A stretch of 64,000 bases of DNA from Clostridiales bacterium (lineage in GTDB: Bacteria > Bacteroidota > Bacteroidia > Bacteroidales > Muribaculaceae), in assembly GCA_023666645.1 (NCBI GenBank), contig JAMPBP010000001.1, positions 989,516 through 1,053,515 on the forward strand, in the 5' to 3' direction. The translations under genes were made by a program, and so were the position numbers. The notes below the pieces were generated by a model, which did not search any database, was not told the DNA's origin, and saw only the letters and a list, made by a program, of their open reading frames with translations. Below are positions 1 to 7,713 of this stretch, in pieces. Each line of letters starts with the position of its first letter. Position 1 is the stretch's first letter.

Positions 1-1
1 T

Positions 2-2128
2 AACTTCGCATTCACTCCTCTGCGTGGCGTTGAGGTTGTAAGCCGTGCCGCTGCCAATGGTTTCGCCATCACTACAGGTCGCGAGGCCGCTTGTGCCAAT
101 GGTATCGCAACATTGCCTATCACTGCCGACAATGTGAAGCTTCTCGAAGATAACACTGCCAACGGTATCATTCCCACAACTTCGGTTGTTGCCGATGTGA
201 AGGGTCGCAATGTATCGTCTGACTATTTCTCGGTTGTTCTTGCTCAGGCTGAGTTCAAACAGATTTCCTTGAGCAGCAAGGCTGTCGTTATGAATGGCGT
301 TACTGCCGCTCAGCGTGTATTGCCCGCTACCGGTAAGGAAGCTGTGGAGGGTGTCTCTGTCCTTCCTATCCTTTATAGCGATGTAGAGGGTTACAATCTT
401 GCCGAGAATCTCATGGTTACTGTTTCTACAACCGACCTCGAGGGCAGCAAGACTTCAACTGTTTCACTGACTTTGGCACAGCTTCTCGAAAAATGGGGTC
501 TTACTGCAAGCTATGAGAACCTCACATATATCATCGGTTCATCGGCTACTCCCGAGAACAGCTACCTCCAGGTTTCTGAGAATGGTGTGCTCACAGCCAT
601 GTATATCAAGACTGCCGGTGAGGCTCCCGTTGTTACTGACGGTTCAGCCGCTGCCCGTTCGGCTATCGGCAAGCTCCCTGTTGTACGTGTCAATATCCTT
701 GATGGCAAGAATGTAGTCCTCGCCGGTTATGTCAAGTGTGAGATTGTAGAGAAGAAACCCGATCCCACTAAGCCCGAGGAACCAAGCTTCTTCCCCATCA
801 CCTCAAGCGAGCTTTATCCCATACTTTGTGGTGACAATGGTGACGCTACTGTAACTACTTGGGATCAGTTCAGCGCTCTCTTCGCCAGCGAGGGTATCTC
901 TAAGGACGAGTTTGTTGAGAAATATGTTTGCGATGGAAAAACCTACGTACAGACAGTTTCCGGCAACACTACAACCTATGCACAGTCTACCAAATATGGT
1001 GAGCTTGATTATGACAAGGACGGTGCTACAGTAGGCGCTTCCAACACTATCCTCACATGGGAGTATACAACTGCCGCTGCCCAGAATATCCGTGCCGACA
1101 AGAACGGTACTGTCACACTCTGCACCAAGTTCACACGCGGTAGCAAGGAGCTCTATGTAGGTATCACTGTCAATGTTGCCGATTATCCTTCGATTTCACT
1201 TGGAACTCTGAAGGATATGTACAAGGTGAACGATACTGAGGTTAAGATGAATGTTCCCACCGCCAATTCGGGCGATGATGTTCTCAACTTCCAGTTCATG
1301 GTTCCCAACTATTACGAGAACAATGCTATTGCAGCTACTCTCCAGAGCCAGGCTCCCTATACCGCTGCCAATGCCAAGAACAACACTCCCTCATTCAAGT
1401 TTGACAAGGCAAAGACCACCGCTGCCGGGTTCTCACTCTCAGCCGATGAACTTACAATGTTGAAGGGCACTGAGCCTATCGCTACCATCAATTCTACAAC
1501 CGGAGAACTTACTTATGCCAACTCGACAGCCTCCAAGACATTCCTCAATACGGGCAACGCCAAGGCATTTGTCAAGATCGTTGTTACCTATGGTGAGTGC
1601 AATCTCAACTACAAGAATGTTGCCAACGATATCCTCACAGTCGACTTCATACGTCCTCTCACAGTACAGGCCGGTGACAACATGACCGTAAGCTATGACG
1701 GTATCACCACTCCCGAGAAGCCTATCGGTGACCTCTTCAAGATTCTTGATACTATCAACGGTAATCCTCTCTTCACAATGAAGGATGGTGAGTACACTCA
1801 GAACGCCAACCTCTTCACACACTATGACGTGCAGAGCGTTTCAATCGACCTGAGCAACTGTCAGGATGGTGTTGTATGCTCAATCTCAGGTGTTACACCC
1901 GATGCAAACAATGTCTACACTGTGAAATTTGACAACGATAACCTCGCCGATGGTGCTGTTATCCCCGAGCTCAACGACAAAAAGCTCGTGAGTGTATACG
2001 AGACCGGTACTGTCATCAACGCCTTCAAGCGTACTGTAAAGGTTACCGTTAACTACAGCTGGGGTTCTATCTCAGTTCCCATGGATATTACATTTGACTC
2101 TTACAAGCACACTACTGCAGCTAAATAA
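2..2128 (+). CDS. Large surface-type protein, 5' end outside the window
   Basis: The frame is open from base 2, so the true start lies upstream; the TTG at 113 is only the first start-like codon. About 709 residues are visible. They look like a chain of beta-rich modules full of Thr, Asn, Ser and Val, with few Lys clusters, no membrane segment, and a proline-rich linker near residue 255 (KKPDPTKPEEPS). This composition fits an exported surface protein of Bacteroidales, but I do not recognise a family. Codon choice is narrow (GGT, ACT, AAC, AAG, GAC and CTC preferred), like the enolase gene at the other end of the window and unlike most genes here, which suggests high expression. The signal peptide would be upstream and is not seen. 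A hairpin terminator follows the stop. Confidence 0.85.
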   Translation, partial: NFAFTPLRGVEVVSRAAANGFAITTGREAACANGIATLPITADNVKLLEDNTANGIIPTTSVVADVKGRNVSSDYFSVVLAQAEFKQISLSSKAVVMNGVTAAQRVLPATGKEAVEGVSVLPILYSDVEGYNLAENLMVTVSTTDLEGSKTSTVSLTLAQLLEKWGLTASYENLTYIIGSSATPENSYLQVSENGVLTAMYIKTAGEAPVVTDGSAAARSAIGKLPVVRVNILDGKNVVLAGYVKCEIVEKKPDPTKPEEPSFFPITSSELYPILCGDNGDATVTTWDQFSALFASEGISKDEFVEKYVCDGKTYVQTVSGNTTTYAQSTKYGELDYDKDGATVGASNTILTWEYTTAAAQNIRADKNGTVTLCTKFTRGSKELYVGITVNVADYPSISLGTLKDMYKVNDTEVKMNVPTANSGDDVLNFQFMVPNYYENNAIAATLQSQAPYTAANAKNNTPSFKFDKAKTTAAGFSLSADELTMLKGTEPIATINSTTGELTYANSTASKTFLNTGNAKAFVKIVVTYGECNLNYKNVANDILTVDFIRPLTVQAGDNMTVSYDGITTPEKPIGDLFKILDTINGNPLFTMKDGEYTQNANLFTHYDVQSVSIDLSNCQDGVVCSISGVTPDANNVYTVKFDNDNLADGAVIPELNDKKLVSVYETGTVINAFKRTVKVTVNYSWGSISVPMDITFDSYKHTTAAK

Positions 2129-2163
2129 ATTATAGGGTTACAATTAATTATCTAAGAAAGGAG

Positions 2164-2201
2164 TGGGGAGGTGATACTCTGTATTTCCCTCCCCATTCTT
2201 T
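2164..2201 (+). terminator. Rho-independent terminator after the surface protein
   Basis: An 8-bp stem (TGGGGAGG at 2164-2171 pairing with CCTCCCCA at 2188-2195) is followed by TTCTTT. It lies 35 bases past the stop of the upstream gene and just before the lipoprotein gene. Confidence 0.7.
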
Positions 2202-2212
2202 AAACTAATCTT

Positions 2213-2743
2213 ATGACACGATTTTTCCCAATAGCAGTTTTTATTGTCGCAATCATGGCCGTGGCCTGCAATTCAAAGTCAGATGCCGACACTGGGTCAA
2301 CGCTTGAGTTCATCTCGCTACAGGATGCTGAGCGTAATTTTGCCGGAACGTTGACTGCCGAGGATTCCTCACAGGTCCTGATGCTTGGTCAGCAGGTAAT
2401 CGACAGAATTCTCCGGCGCCATGCCGACAGCGCTTTCATGCTTGTGGTAGATCCTGTGACACTACAGCCTCTCGGCTCTAAAAGAGTACAGCGGTTGGCA
2501 CGGCTTTACGATAATGATTTTGAGAGTGCTCAGTTGGAGTATTGCGCCTTTTCGCTCAATGGCCTGAATGATTTGAAGTATAGGCTTACGACCGGCGGCG
2601 ACAATTCAGCAGCAGTGTCAATCATGTTTAATCCCGTCAAAACCGGCAATGGTTGGTTGCTCGGATTGAAGACCGAATCCACTCCTTCCAAGGATCAGGA
2701 CAAACCGCTTCATCCCATGACTCCGATTTTTGTAGATAAATAA
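2213..2743 (+). CDS. Hypothetical lipoprotein
   Basis: This gene encodes 176 residues. The N-terminus MTRFFPIAVFIVAIMAVAC is a hydrophobic lipoprotein signal ending in a lipobox-like AVAC with Cys19, followed by a Ser/Asp-rich spacer (NSKSDADTGS), so the protein is predicted to be lipid-anchored and may reach the outer membrane or surface. The rest is soluble, with no motif I recognise. It begins 84 bases after the surface-protein gene, behind a terminator, so it may be transcribed separately or by read-through. No partner or function can be read from the sequence. Confidence 0.75.
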   Translation: MTRFFPIAVFIVAIMAVACNSKSDADTGSTLEFISLQDAERNFAGTLTAEDSSQVLMLGQQVIDRILRRHADSAFMLVVDPVTLQPLGSKRVQRLARLYDNDFESAQLEYCAFSLNGLNDLKYRLTTGGDNSAAVSIMFNPVKTGNGWLLGLKTESTPSKDQDKPLHPMTPIFVDK

Positions 2744-2876
2744 CAGGATATTGATATGTAGATCGTGGAGAATCAATTCAATAAGAAAAGATTAATTTCA
2801 TGAAAGCTAAAAGGTAAGTCTTAAATTTGTGATGCGATAATTTTTTATATTGTATCTGACTACCGCTAGTTGGTGA

Positions 2877-2910
2877 AAAGGCTTTGTCGTGATGACAAGG
2901 CCTTTTTTTT
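2877..2910 (+). terminator. Hairpin with T-run, sharing its core with the hairpin at 9972
   Basis: A 12-bp stem (2877-2888 with 2894-2905, one G-U pair), loop GTGAT, then a run of T to 2910. It can end plus-strand transcription from the lipoprotein gene; the opposite strand has a shorter T-run and could serve the receptor gene. The core is nearly the same as that of the hairpin at 9972-10015 (see findings). The rest of 2744-3017 shows no gene. Confidence 0.75.
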
Positions 2911-3017
2911 GATATGCAGTGTAGTTTAAGGCCCCGGCACGCCCGCCAATTATTATGAGATGGAGCCTGATAGTGAGTATTTTGTCAGGTGTACTGAATT
3001 TAACACTGTGGTGGCTC

Positions 3018-4949
3018 TTATAAAGAGAATGTGAGTGAGAATGTGAAATTGCGTCCCGGCATAGGGTAGCGGGGAACATGCTCGTATTGCTCATCAAAGA
3101 GGTCGTTGACCTCGAGCGATGCTGTGATTCCTTGCCACACCGCGGTTATCTTCAGGTCCACGTTATTGTATGGCTTGAGCACATCTTCAGGGTCGGCATA
3201 TGACCATGTGCGTTCCCCTACGTGTATATGTGACACCGTCAATGACAGCATGCGCCATCCCGCGGTTGTTGTCACACCGGTGGAGAGAGTTGGAGAGTAA
3301 CATATTGGACGGTCATACGATTCACTATCGGGGTTTGTGCGGTTCAGATCTCGTTGCCATGTAAGTGATGTGGTGAGTGAGAACGTCCATTCTCCGGGAG
3401 TATAGTGCCCGTTGAGATTGGCGTTGAGCCCCCGGCAATAGGTCTTGCCATAGTTCATCATTGACCAGGAATAGGTCCCTTTGAGTGGCAGGCACACTAT
3501 GCGGTTGTCGATGCTGTTGATATAGCCGTCGAGTTGTAGTGATGCTCCCCATCGGGAGGCATTGTAGTTATATTCTGCTCCTATGTCAAACTGGCGTGTA
3601 TATTCGGGTTTGAGGTTGCGGTTGCCCGTCTGTGTGTAGTAAAGGTCATTGAGTGTAGGTACGCGGAATATCTTTTTGTACCATGCCCGAAACGATAGCC
3701 CTTTGAGCGAGTACCCGAGTGTTATCGATGGGGTGAAACGGCTCAGCGGGTCGGCAGCACCGGCACGCACGCGGGTGTGGTCGCGGTAATGCTGGTAAAG
3801 CATCGATGCGGCGAGTCTCACCCCGGCATATTCAGCCTGCAGTGCCACGACGCCTTTTTGGTCGAGACGTCTCACAGTGTGAAAGTGGCGCAAATCGGCC
3901 TTAAGCCACGACATGCGGGCATCGTAGCCCACATTGACCGACATCCATTGGGTAGGGGTGAAGGCATATGATGCCGACGCATAGGCGTCTTTCTGCCAAA
4001 AATGGTTGTTGACGCGGGCTGTATTCTGATTCTCAGGATAGTCGGTACACCAGCGCAGGTATTCCTGGGAATACTTGGCATTGAACAACACCTGGTGAAC
4101 GCGGGCAAAACGATGGGTCCACGATGCCTGGGCAAACCAGTCGGTATCCCATTCACGCCCCACGTTGACATATTTGTCGGACAATCGCCTCACAATGCCT
4201 CCGGGCACACCGCGCTCTGACACGTAGCAATATACATGGGAAGAAAATCCCTTGTGAAAGGCTGCTCCCTCGATGCGGTAATATTTGATATCGGAGTTGC
4301 GGCGTACACCTACAGTGTCCTCATACTCCGACCGATATCTGAATTTATAATCGCCTCGTGAGTTGAGGTATTCACCATCGAGAAAGCCCGACCAGCCACT
4401 GCGGTTGAACTGAGCCGTGATTTTTCCCTTGTAGGTGTGGAACGACCCTATGGCCGCCGTTACTGACAAGGAATCGACACGTGGACGACGGGTACGCATA
4501 TATACCGTGGCGCTCGAGGCAAATTCTGACGGGGCTTGGCAGCGGTCGAGCCTGTTGGCGTTATAAAGCGACACCGACTCCAAGGTCGACAGGGAGAATT
4601 TACCAAGGTCGACAGTTCCATTCTGGGCATTGTTGACCTTGATTCCGTCTATGTATATGCCCACATGTTGGGCTCCGAGCGACCGCACATTGACAGTCTT
4701 CAGTCCGCCAATTCCGCCATAGTCCTTGATTTGTACGCCTGCAAAATATTTTAGAGCGTCAGCGATTGACGTCGATGAAAGGGATTGAAGTTTAGAGCCA
4801 TCAAGGGACTGTACTGTAGATAGTTGGCGCTGACGGGCGGTGACCACCACCTCTTTGAGTACACGCGACGTGTCGCGCGGTTCGGAATGAACTGATGCTA
4901 CGACAGGAACAGCCTGTAAAGCGAGCGACAGGAATATGCTCAGTCTCAT
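3018..4949 (-). CDS. TonB-dependent outer-membrane receptor
   Basis: This is a 643-residue TonB-dependent receptor of the vitamin B12/siderophore receptor class, which brings a bound ligand across the outer membrane using TonB energy. The start at 4949 gives a clean signal peptide (MRLSIFLSLALQAVPVVAS). A longer frame exists to 5096, but it runs through the promoter at 5000-5030 and is rejected. The N-terminal segment VLKEVVVTARQ is TonB-box-like. It is followed by the plug domain (about residues 40-140, with IADALKYFAGVQIKDYGG and VGIYIDGIKVNN), and then a barrel of alternating strands ending in aromatic FTFSLTFSL. At about 640 residues it is in the BtuB size range and lacks the N-terminal extension of SusC proteins. 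The leader is only about 45 bases, so no cobalamin riboswitch fits in front. The ligand is unknown. Confidence 0.9.
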   Translation of the reverse strand: MRLSIFLSLALQAVPVVASVHSEPRDTSRVLKEVVVTARQRQLSTVQSLDGSKLQSLSSTSIADALKYFAGVQIKDYGGIGGLKTVNVRSLGAQHVGIYIDGIKVNNAQNGTVDLGKFSLSTLESVSLYNANRLDRCQAPSEFASSATVYMRTRRPRVDSLSVTAAIGSFHTYKGKITAQFNRSGWSGFLDGEYLNSRGDYKFRYRSEYEDTVGVRRNSDIKYYRIEGAAFHKGFSSHVYCYVSERGVPGGIVRRLSDKYVNVGREWDTDWFAQASWTHRFARVHQVLFNAKYSQEYLRWCTDYPENQNTARVNNHFWQKDAYASASYAFTPTQWMSVNVGYDARMSWLKADLRHFHTVRRLDQKGVVALQAEYAGVRLAASMLYQHYRDHTRVRAGAADPLSRFTPSITLGYSLKGLSFRAWYKKIFRVPTLNDLYYTQTGNRNLKPEYTRQFDIGAEYNYNASRWGASLQLDGYINSIDNRIVCLPLKGTYSWSMMNYGKTYCRGLNANLNGHYTPGEWTFSLTTSLTWQRDLNRTNPDSESYDRPICYSPTLSTGVTTTAGWRMLSLTVSHIHVGERTWSYADPEDVLKPYNNVDLKITAVWQGITASLEVNDLFDEQYEHVPRYPMPGRNFTFSLTFSL

Positions 4950-4999
4950 TTTTCTTGAGGAAAGCAACGTGGGGTGATGTTTCAGTGCCATAGATACTG

Positions 5000-5030
5000 C
5001 AAAGGTACACATTTTGTGTGGGTTTACAAT
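5000..5030 (-). promoter_or_regulatory. Promoter of the TonB-dependent receptor
   Basis: On the minus strand, ATTG (5030-5027) is followed by 19 bases and then TACCTTTG (5007-5000), matching the Bacteroidota -33/-7 promoter. The predicted start of transcription is near 4995, leaving a leader of about 45 bases before the start codon at 4949. Confidence 0.75.
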
Positions 5031-5065
5031 GGCCAGAGAGTGACAGGAGGTTGAACCGGGTATTT

Positions 5066-5155
5066 GATAAGGAATCCGCAACACCATTTGATGCAAACAA
5101 GAAAGTTAAAGGCATCAAACGCAACATAGTTGTTGACCGTAACGGTTTCATTTTG
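5066..5155 (+). pseudogene. Fragment of the middle of an IS5-type transposase
   Basis: The plus strand reads without a stop through FDANKKVKGIKRN followed by IVVDRNGFIL. This is the KKVKGxKRHIVVD stretch around the second catalytic Asp of IS5-family (IS427/ISL2-like) transposases. No matching transposase N-terminus was seen upstream, where the receptor promoter lies, and the frame ends soon after 5155 at TAA (5183). The last 40 bases (5116-5155) recur exactly at 6073-6112. The family call is from motif memory; a protein search would settle it. Confidence 0.7.
5116..5155 (+). repeat. 40-bp direct repeat, left copy
   Basis: It is identical over all 40 bases to 6073-6112, and the match stops at both edges. 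It encodes KRNIVVDRNGFIL of the transposase fragment and contains the palindrome ACCGTAACGGT. The two copies bound the two-gene insert. Confidence 0.97.
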
Positions 5156-5176
5156 TTGAATTTTATATGTGAGATG

Positions 5177-5207
5177 TTGCAATAAATGATTTATTGCGCT
5201 ATATTTG
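5177..5207 (+). promoter_or_regulatory. Promoter with a perfect 19-bp operator-like dyad
   Basis: TTG (5177-5179), 20 bases, then TATATTTG (5200-5207) form a good Bacteroidota promoter for the gene at 5274, with transcription starting near 5213. Between the two boxes lies a perfect dyad, GCAATAAAT-G-ATTTATTGC (5179-5197), exactly where a dimeric repressor would block RNA polymerase. No regulator gene is next to it. Confidence 0.7.
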
Positions 5208-5273
5208 CGATGTAACAACTTCAAAGCAAATCACCGCTTTTAACGTCACATTATAAATTCAACAGCTCCTACC

Positions 5274-5507
5274 ATGAAAACTTTATATAATACTGTACAT
5301 ACAGCGGGGCAAATATTTGGTGGTTCTATTGGTTCAGGAGTTGGTGGTTGGATGGGCGGAGGTATTGGAAGCCTATATGCGTCGCAACAAGGTGGTATTT
5401 GTGGTTCTTTTTTAGGAGGGGTTTTGGGCGGATATTTTGGATGGGAATTGGACGGGGACTTAGTCGATGATTATTATAATCGTAATATTTATAATCAACA
5501 ACGATAA
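5274..5507 (+). CDS. Glycine-zipper small peptide, possibly a pore-forming toxin
   Basis: This gene encodes 77 residues. The centre (residues 12-55) is packed with Gly at three- and four-residue spacing (GGSIGSGVGGWMGGGIGS, then GGICGSFLGGVLGGYFGW), which is the glycine-zipper pattern of membrane-inserting helices found in class II bacteriocins, some toxins and outer-membrane Gly-zipper proteins. The acidic, Tyr-rich tail is DGDLVDDYYNRNIYNQQR. There is no signal peptide and no double-glycine leader with a recognisable cleavage site. It has its own promoter, and a membrane-protein gene starts 22 bases after its stop. Both genes are much richer in AT than their surroundings. A toxin/immunity pair is an inference; a structural membrane peptide is equally possible. 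Confidence 0.7.
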   Translation: MKTLYNTVHTAGQIFGGSIGSGVGGWMGGGIGSLYASQQGGICGSFLGGVLGGYFGWELDGDLVDDYYNRNIYNQQR

Positions 5508-5529
5508 CAATATTTAATACCTTAGGATT

Positions 5530-6051
5530 ATGTGGGCAAAGATTGAATATTTCCTGAGTGCGATGGTTTATTTCTTGTATATCGGGATTAAAAAATGTAA
5601 TAACTTTCTTAAAGTAATAATGGATTTTATTTTTTTTCCTATTCTAATCTTTAAGGAAAAAGTTCTTCGAATTGACATAAAGAGAAGTGAACAAGAACGA
5701 AATGATTTTATGAGAGAGCTTAATGAGAGCATAAGTATGTCTACTGCAAGAAATTTGTTTAGTTTAATTTTTGTTTTGTATACTGCCTTTTTGGGAACCA
5801 TATTGATAATTTTGCTCTGTAAATTCGTGGGTAATTATAATTGGCATGATTTCATTATCCCATTGTTTATTTTTGTTCCGATAGCTCCGGTGTATTATCG
5901 ATTGTTTATGAAAGAAGGGTATATCAAGTACTTCGAGATGTTCCAGAATATGGACTCAAAGTGGCATTGTAAGTGGGCCTGTGTATCAGTGGCTTTCTAT
6001 TTAGGCGTACTCGTGATTTTTTCCGGGATATTTGTATTTTGTACGCGTTAA
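5530..6051 (+). CDS. Hypothetical inner-membrane protein, possible immunity partner
   Basis: This gene encodes 173 residues. The N-terminus is amphipathic and hydrophobic, with a stretch near residues 8-45. A charged region (KRSEQERNDFMRELNESI, about 55-75) follows, then three clear membrane segments at about residues 78-105 (LFSLIFVLYTAFLGTILIIL), 110-130 and 148-172. There are no catalytic motifs and I do not recognise a family. It lies 22 bases behind the glycine-zipper gene on the same transcript, inside the direct-repeat-bounded insert. Small multi-pass proteins in this position often protect the cell from a membrane-active peptide, but nothing in the sequence proves that here. Confidence 0.7.
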   Translation: MWAKIEYFLSAMVYFLYIGIKKCNNFLKVIMDFIFFPILIFKEKVLRIDIKRSEQERNDFMRELNESISMSTARNLFSLIFVLYTAFLGTILIILLCKFVGNYNWHDFIIPLFIFVPIAPVYYRLFMKEGYIKYFEMFQNMDSKWHCKWACVSVAFYLGVLVIFSGIFVFCTR

Positions 6052-6072
6052 TTTTGAGGAAACAATATGTAA

Positions 6073-6112
6073 CAAACGCAACATAGTTGTTGACCGTAAC
6101 GGTTTCATTTTG
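6073..6112 (+). repeat. 40-bp direct repeat, right copy
   Basis: It is identical to 5116-5155. The left neighbour base and all bases to its right differ from the first copy. It joins directly to the C-terminal transposase fragment. Confidence 0.97.
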
Positions 6113-6218
6113 GCTTGACTGGTCTTGCAGACTTGTACACAATTATGAGGAGTCAACTGAGGTGGCTGAAGAAATGATTGATTTAGCTGCCATAAAAATT
6201 TTATTGAATCGAATTTAA
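6073..6218 (+). pseudogene. IS5-type transposase remnant: repeated core joined to the C-terminus
   Basis: The repeat encodes KRNIVVDRNGFIL and then, after GCT, meets TGA. In another frame, starting at 6111, the sequence reads WLDWSCRLVHNYEESTE and then VAEEMIDLAAIKILLNRI before TAA (6216-6218). This matches the usual end of IS427-like transposases, where VVERTFAWL is followed by RRL, a YE pair and a C-terminal helix. The stretch that should lie between GFIL and WLDW is missing, so the gene is dead. The rest of 6219-6289 holds no gene. Confidence 0.75.
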
Positions 6219-6289
6219 ACAGTTTCTAAGAGTAACGATACTTTGGCTGAATAGTTGCTCTAAAATGAAAACCTCAGGGCTCTGTATTA

Positions 6290-6321
6290 TTTGGAAATTG
6301 TTATGCTTTCTTGTATTTTTG
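6290..6321 (+). promoter_or_regulatory. Promoter of metY
   Basis: TTTG (6290-6293), 20 bases, then TATTTTTG (6314-6321). The leader to the ATG at 6415 is about 87 bases. I looked for a SAM riboswitch in it and did not recognise one. Confidence 0.75.
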
Positions 6322-6414
6322 CATTCAATTTTCAGCATTACCTGTAGAAACTTCTTAAATATTGTAGTAGAGGGATTGCTGACTGTAGTTTTTAATCAGA
6401 TATAATAGTTCAAG

Positions 6415-7713
6415 ATGTCACAAAATAAGCTTCATTTTGAAACTCTCCAACTTCATGTAGGCCAGGAGACTCCCGATCCGGCTACCGATGCATGTGCCGT
6501 GCCTATATATCAGACAACTGCCTATGTGTTCAAGAACTCACAGCATGCTGCCGACCGTCTGGCATTGAAGGATCCCGGGAATGTCTATGGGCGTCTCACA
6601 AACCCCACACAGGATATCCTTGAAAAGCGTATCGCCGCCCTTGAAGGGGGCGTCGCCGCTCTTGCCGTGGCAAGCGGTGCAGCTTCCATATATTATGCTC
6701 TCCAGAATATAGCGTTGAGCGGTGACCATATCGTTGCCGCCAACAATCTGTATGGTGGCACTACCAATTTGCTGGCCAACACTCTCCCGACAGGTGGGGT
6801 CACAACCACTTTTGTAAATATTCATAATCTCGACGAAATTGAGGCTGCCATAAAGCCCAACACCAAAGCTGTATATTGCGAGACATTCGGGAACCCCAAT
6901 TCTGATGTGACCGATCTCGATGCTGTTGCCGGGATAGCTCACCGTCATGGCATTCCTTTGATAGTCGACAACACGTTTGGGACTCCCTATCTCATACGTC
7001 CCATTGAGCATGGAGCCGACATTGTAGTGCATTCAGCAACCAAGTTTTTAGGCGGTCATGGCACAACGCTGGGTGGTATAATTGTCGACAGCGGCAACTT
7101 TGATTGGAATGCCTATCCCGACAAGTTCCATACTCTTGCCAAGCCCGACCCCAACTACCATGGGGCAATATTCACCGAGATGGCCGGCAATGCCGCTTTT
7201 GTTACCAGAGTGAGGGCCGTGCTTCTCCGCGACACCGGTGCAACCATTTCTCCTTTTAATGCGTTCCTGCTTTTGCAAGGTATTGAGACATTGTCATTGC
7301 GTGTCGAGCGCCATGTCGAGAATGCTCTCAAGGTTGTGGAGTACCTTGCCGCCCACCCGCTTGTAGATAAGGTGAACCACCCGTCGCTGCCATCTCACCC
7401 CGATCATGAACTCTACATGAAACTATTCCCACAAGGGGCCGGCAGTATCTTTACATTCAATATAAAGGGAGGAAAGGAGGCTGCCTGGAAATTTATCGAC
7501 TCGCTTAAGATATTCACCCTGCTGGCCAATGTGGCTGATGTAAAGAGCCTCGTGATTCACCCTGCTACAACGACCCATTCACAACTCTCAGACGAGGAGT
7601 TGCTCGCAACCAATATCACTCCGGCAACCATACGCCTGAGTATAGGCACAGAGCACATCGATGACCTCATAGCCGACCTTGACCAGGCTCTGCAGGCTAC
7701 TCAACCGAGCTGA
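6415..7713 (+). CDS. metY: O-acetylhomoserine sulfhydrylase
   Basis: This gene encodes 432 residues, the usual length for this enzyme. It is a PLP enzyme of the Cys/Met metabolism family that makes homocysteine from O-acetylhomoserine and sulfide. Visible features are [11 protein letters not shown] near the start, [45 protein letters not shown], the cofactor Asp in VDNTFGTP, and the PLP lysine in [12 protein letters not shown] (about residue 209). The length and the ETFGNP stretch favour MetY over the shorter cystathionine gamma-synthase or MetZ. The gene has its own promoter. Its last 17 bases overlap the end of the convergent helicase gene. Confidence 0.93.
   Translation: MSQNKLHFETLQLHVGQETPDPATDACAVPIYQTTAYVFKNSQHAADRLALKDPGNVYGRLTNPTQDILEKRIAALEGGVAALAVASGAASIYYALQNIALSGDHIVAANNLYGGTTNLLANTLPTGGVTTTFVNIHNLDEIEAAIKPNTKAVYCETFGNPNSDVTDLDAVAGIAHRHGIPLIVDNTFGTPYLIRPIEHGADIVVHSATKFLGGHGTTLGGIIVDSGNFDWNAYPDKFHTLAKPDPNYHGAIFTEMAGNAAFVTRVRAVLLRDTGATISPFNAFLLLQGIETLSLRVERHVENALKVVEYLAAHPLVDKVNHPSLPSHPDHELYMKLFPQGAGSIFTFNIKGGKEAAWKFIDSLKIFTLLANVADVKSLVIHPATTTHSQLSDEELLATNITPATIRLSIGTEHIDDLIADLDQALQATQPS

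Noticed and set aside
4950..5060. Cobalamin riboswitch before the first TonB receptor
   Set aside because: The predicted leader is only about 45 bases, far too short, and no B12-box sequence was seen.
4950..5096. Longer N-terminus for the TonB receptor (start at 5096)
   Set aside because: It would begin upstream of a near-consensus promoter and hide the signal peptide; part of it also overlaps the transposase fragment on the other strand.
5116..6112. The two 40-bp repeats as a CRISPR array
   Set aside because: Only two copies 957 bases apart with genes between them; no spacers and no cas genes.
6322..6414. SAM riboswitch in the metY leader
   Set aside because: The leader is short and I could not recognise a SAM-I or SAM-II core; a covariance search would be needed to exclude it fully.
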